Positions 51,060 through 51,301 of a DNA stretch of 51,301 bases are shown here, piece after piece. Both the position numbers and the translations under genes were made by a program. The notes beneath the pieces were generated by a model. It had not been told where the DNA came from, made no database searches, and saw only the letters and a list, made by a program, of their open reading frames with translations. Positions within the stretch are counted from its first letter, which is position 1, and the number at the start of each line of letters is the position of its first letter. This stretch comes from Bradyrhizobium sp. CSS354. GTDB lineage: Bacteria; Pseudomonadota; Alphaproteobacteria; Rhizobiales; Xanthobacteraceae. Where the stretch lies: positions 1-51,301 of the forward strand of contig NZ_JAACFU010000029.1 in the NCBI RefSeq assembly GCF_029051725.1, in the 5' to 3' direction.

Positions 51060-51301
51060 TCACGCAGCCATCTGTACTTCGGTTTTGAGCTCGAGGACGC
51101 GGTCGACGTCGAGGACGACCATGAGCTGGCCGTCGAGACGGTGGACACCGCCGGCGAGCTTGGCCATGCGGGGATCGAGATTGACGGGGTTTTCTTCCAT
51201 GCCGTCCTCGGCGAGCCGCAGCACTTCGCCGATCTGGTCGATCAAGAGGCCGTAGGATTCACCGCGCAGGTCGACGCCGACCGCCATCGGGATCTTGCCG
51301 T
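51060..51301 (-). CDS. cheW: Chemotaxis coupling protein CheW (5' part outside window)
   Basis: About 80 C-terminal residues are visible, including AVGVDLRGESYGLLIDQIGE and MEENPVNLDPRMAKLAGGVH, then RLDGQLMVVLDVDRVLEL. This is the C-terminal half of a CheW/SH3-like fold, which links receptors to the kinase CheA. The gene continues past the window end, so its true start is unseen; an internal ATG at 51287 is not the start. It leads the run cheW-cheY-cheR-PilZ-like. Confidence 0.93.
   Translation of the reverse strand, partial: GKIPMAVGVDLRGESYGLLIDQIGEVLRLAEDGMEENPVNLDPRMAKLAGGVHRLDGQLMVVLDVDRVLELKTEVQMAA

Overview
The window looks like a chromosomal segment of an alphaproteobacterium, most likely Bradyrhizobium or a close relative. 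The grounds are high GC with strong GC3 bias, families such as FixJ-like regulators, LTxxQ and LysM envelope proteins and sugar-acid dehydratases, and several kinds of intergenic palindromic repeat. This placement comes from pattern memory, not from a database search. No rRNA, tRNA, CRISPR, insertion sequence or prophage was seen.

Layout. 1-5.8 kb: the end of a TPR protein, an OmpA-like lipid/peptidoglycan-associated protein with a clear terminator, and an RND efflux adaptor and pump. 5.8-7.1 kb: a frameshifted DUF6883-type gene overlapping a DUF4926-type gene, then a Crp/Fnr regulator. 7.3-16.5 kb: envelope and signalling genes (AsmA, a Cache-HAMP-GAF class III nucleotide cyclase, an unknown protein, LTxxQ protein, LysM protein, an exported protein). 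16.6-19.3 kb: a GGDEF-EAL protein. 19.4-24.4 kb: an AraC regulator, an NDH-2-like flavoprotein, an MBL-fold hydrolase and several very small genes, some shorter than 60 codons. 24.5-30.9 kb: a lactonase-type beta-propeller, an orphan RND adaptor, a caspase-fold protein whose catalytic His and Cys are Tyr and Ser, a divergent unknown protein with a DxDTTA motif (class II terpene cyclase hallmark), and a nuclease. 31-37.1 kb: a class V aminotransferase, an MBOAT/SGNH-like O-acetylation pair, and oligopeptidase B.

37.3-43.3 kb is the most coherent metabolic locus. A NitT/TauT-type ABC importer (three genes), an L-arabinonate dehydratase-type IlvD/EDD enzyme and an RraA-fold putative aldolase lie on the minus strand with overlapping or closely spaced ends. 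A GntR/FCD regulator diverges from them, and a perfect 26-bp palindrome sits in the shared promoter region. The simplest model is uptake of an acid substrate, dehydration to a 2-keto-3-deoxy acid, retro-aldol cleavage, and repression by the GntR protein until an intermediate accumulates.

43.5-51.3 kb is two-component and chemotaxis territory: a receiver protein, a large Cache/PAS hybrid kinase, a FixJ-like regulator, another receiver, a PilZ-like small protein, CheR, CheY and a CheW cut by the window end.

The best leads for something undescribed are the DxDTTA protein facing the Tyr/Ser pseudo-caspase, the palindrome-controlled sugar-acid locus, the coupled DUF6883/DUF4926 pair, and a 135-140 bp mobile-looking repeat with 25-bp terminal inverted repeats, one copy of which supplies the last codons of a gene.
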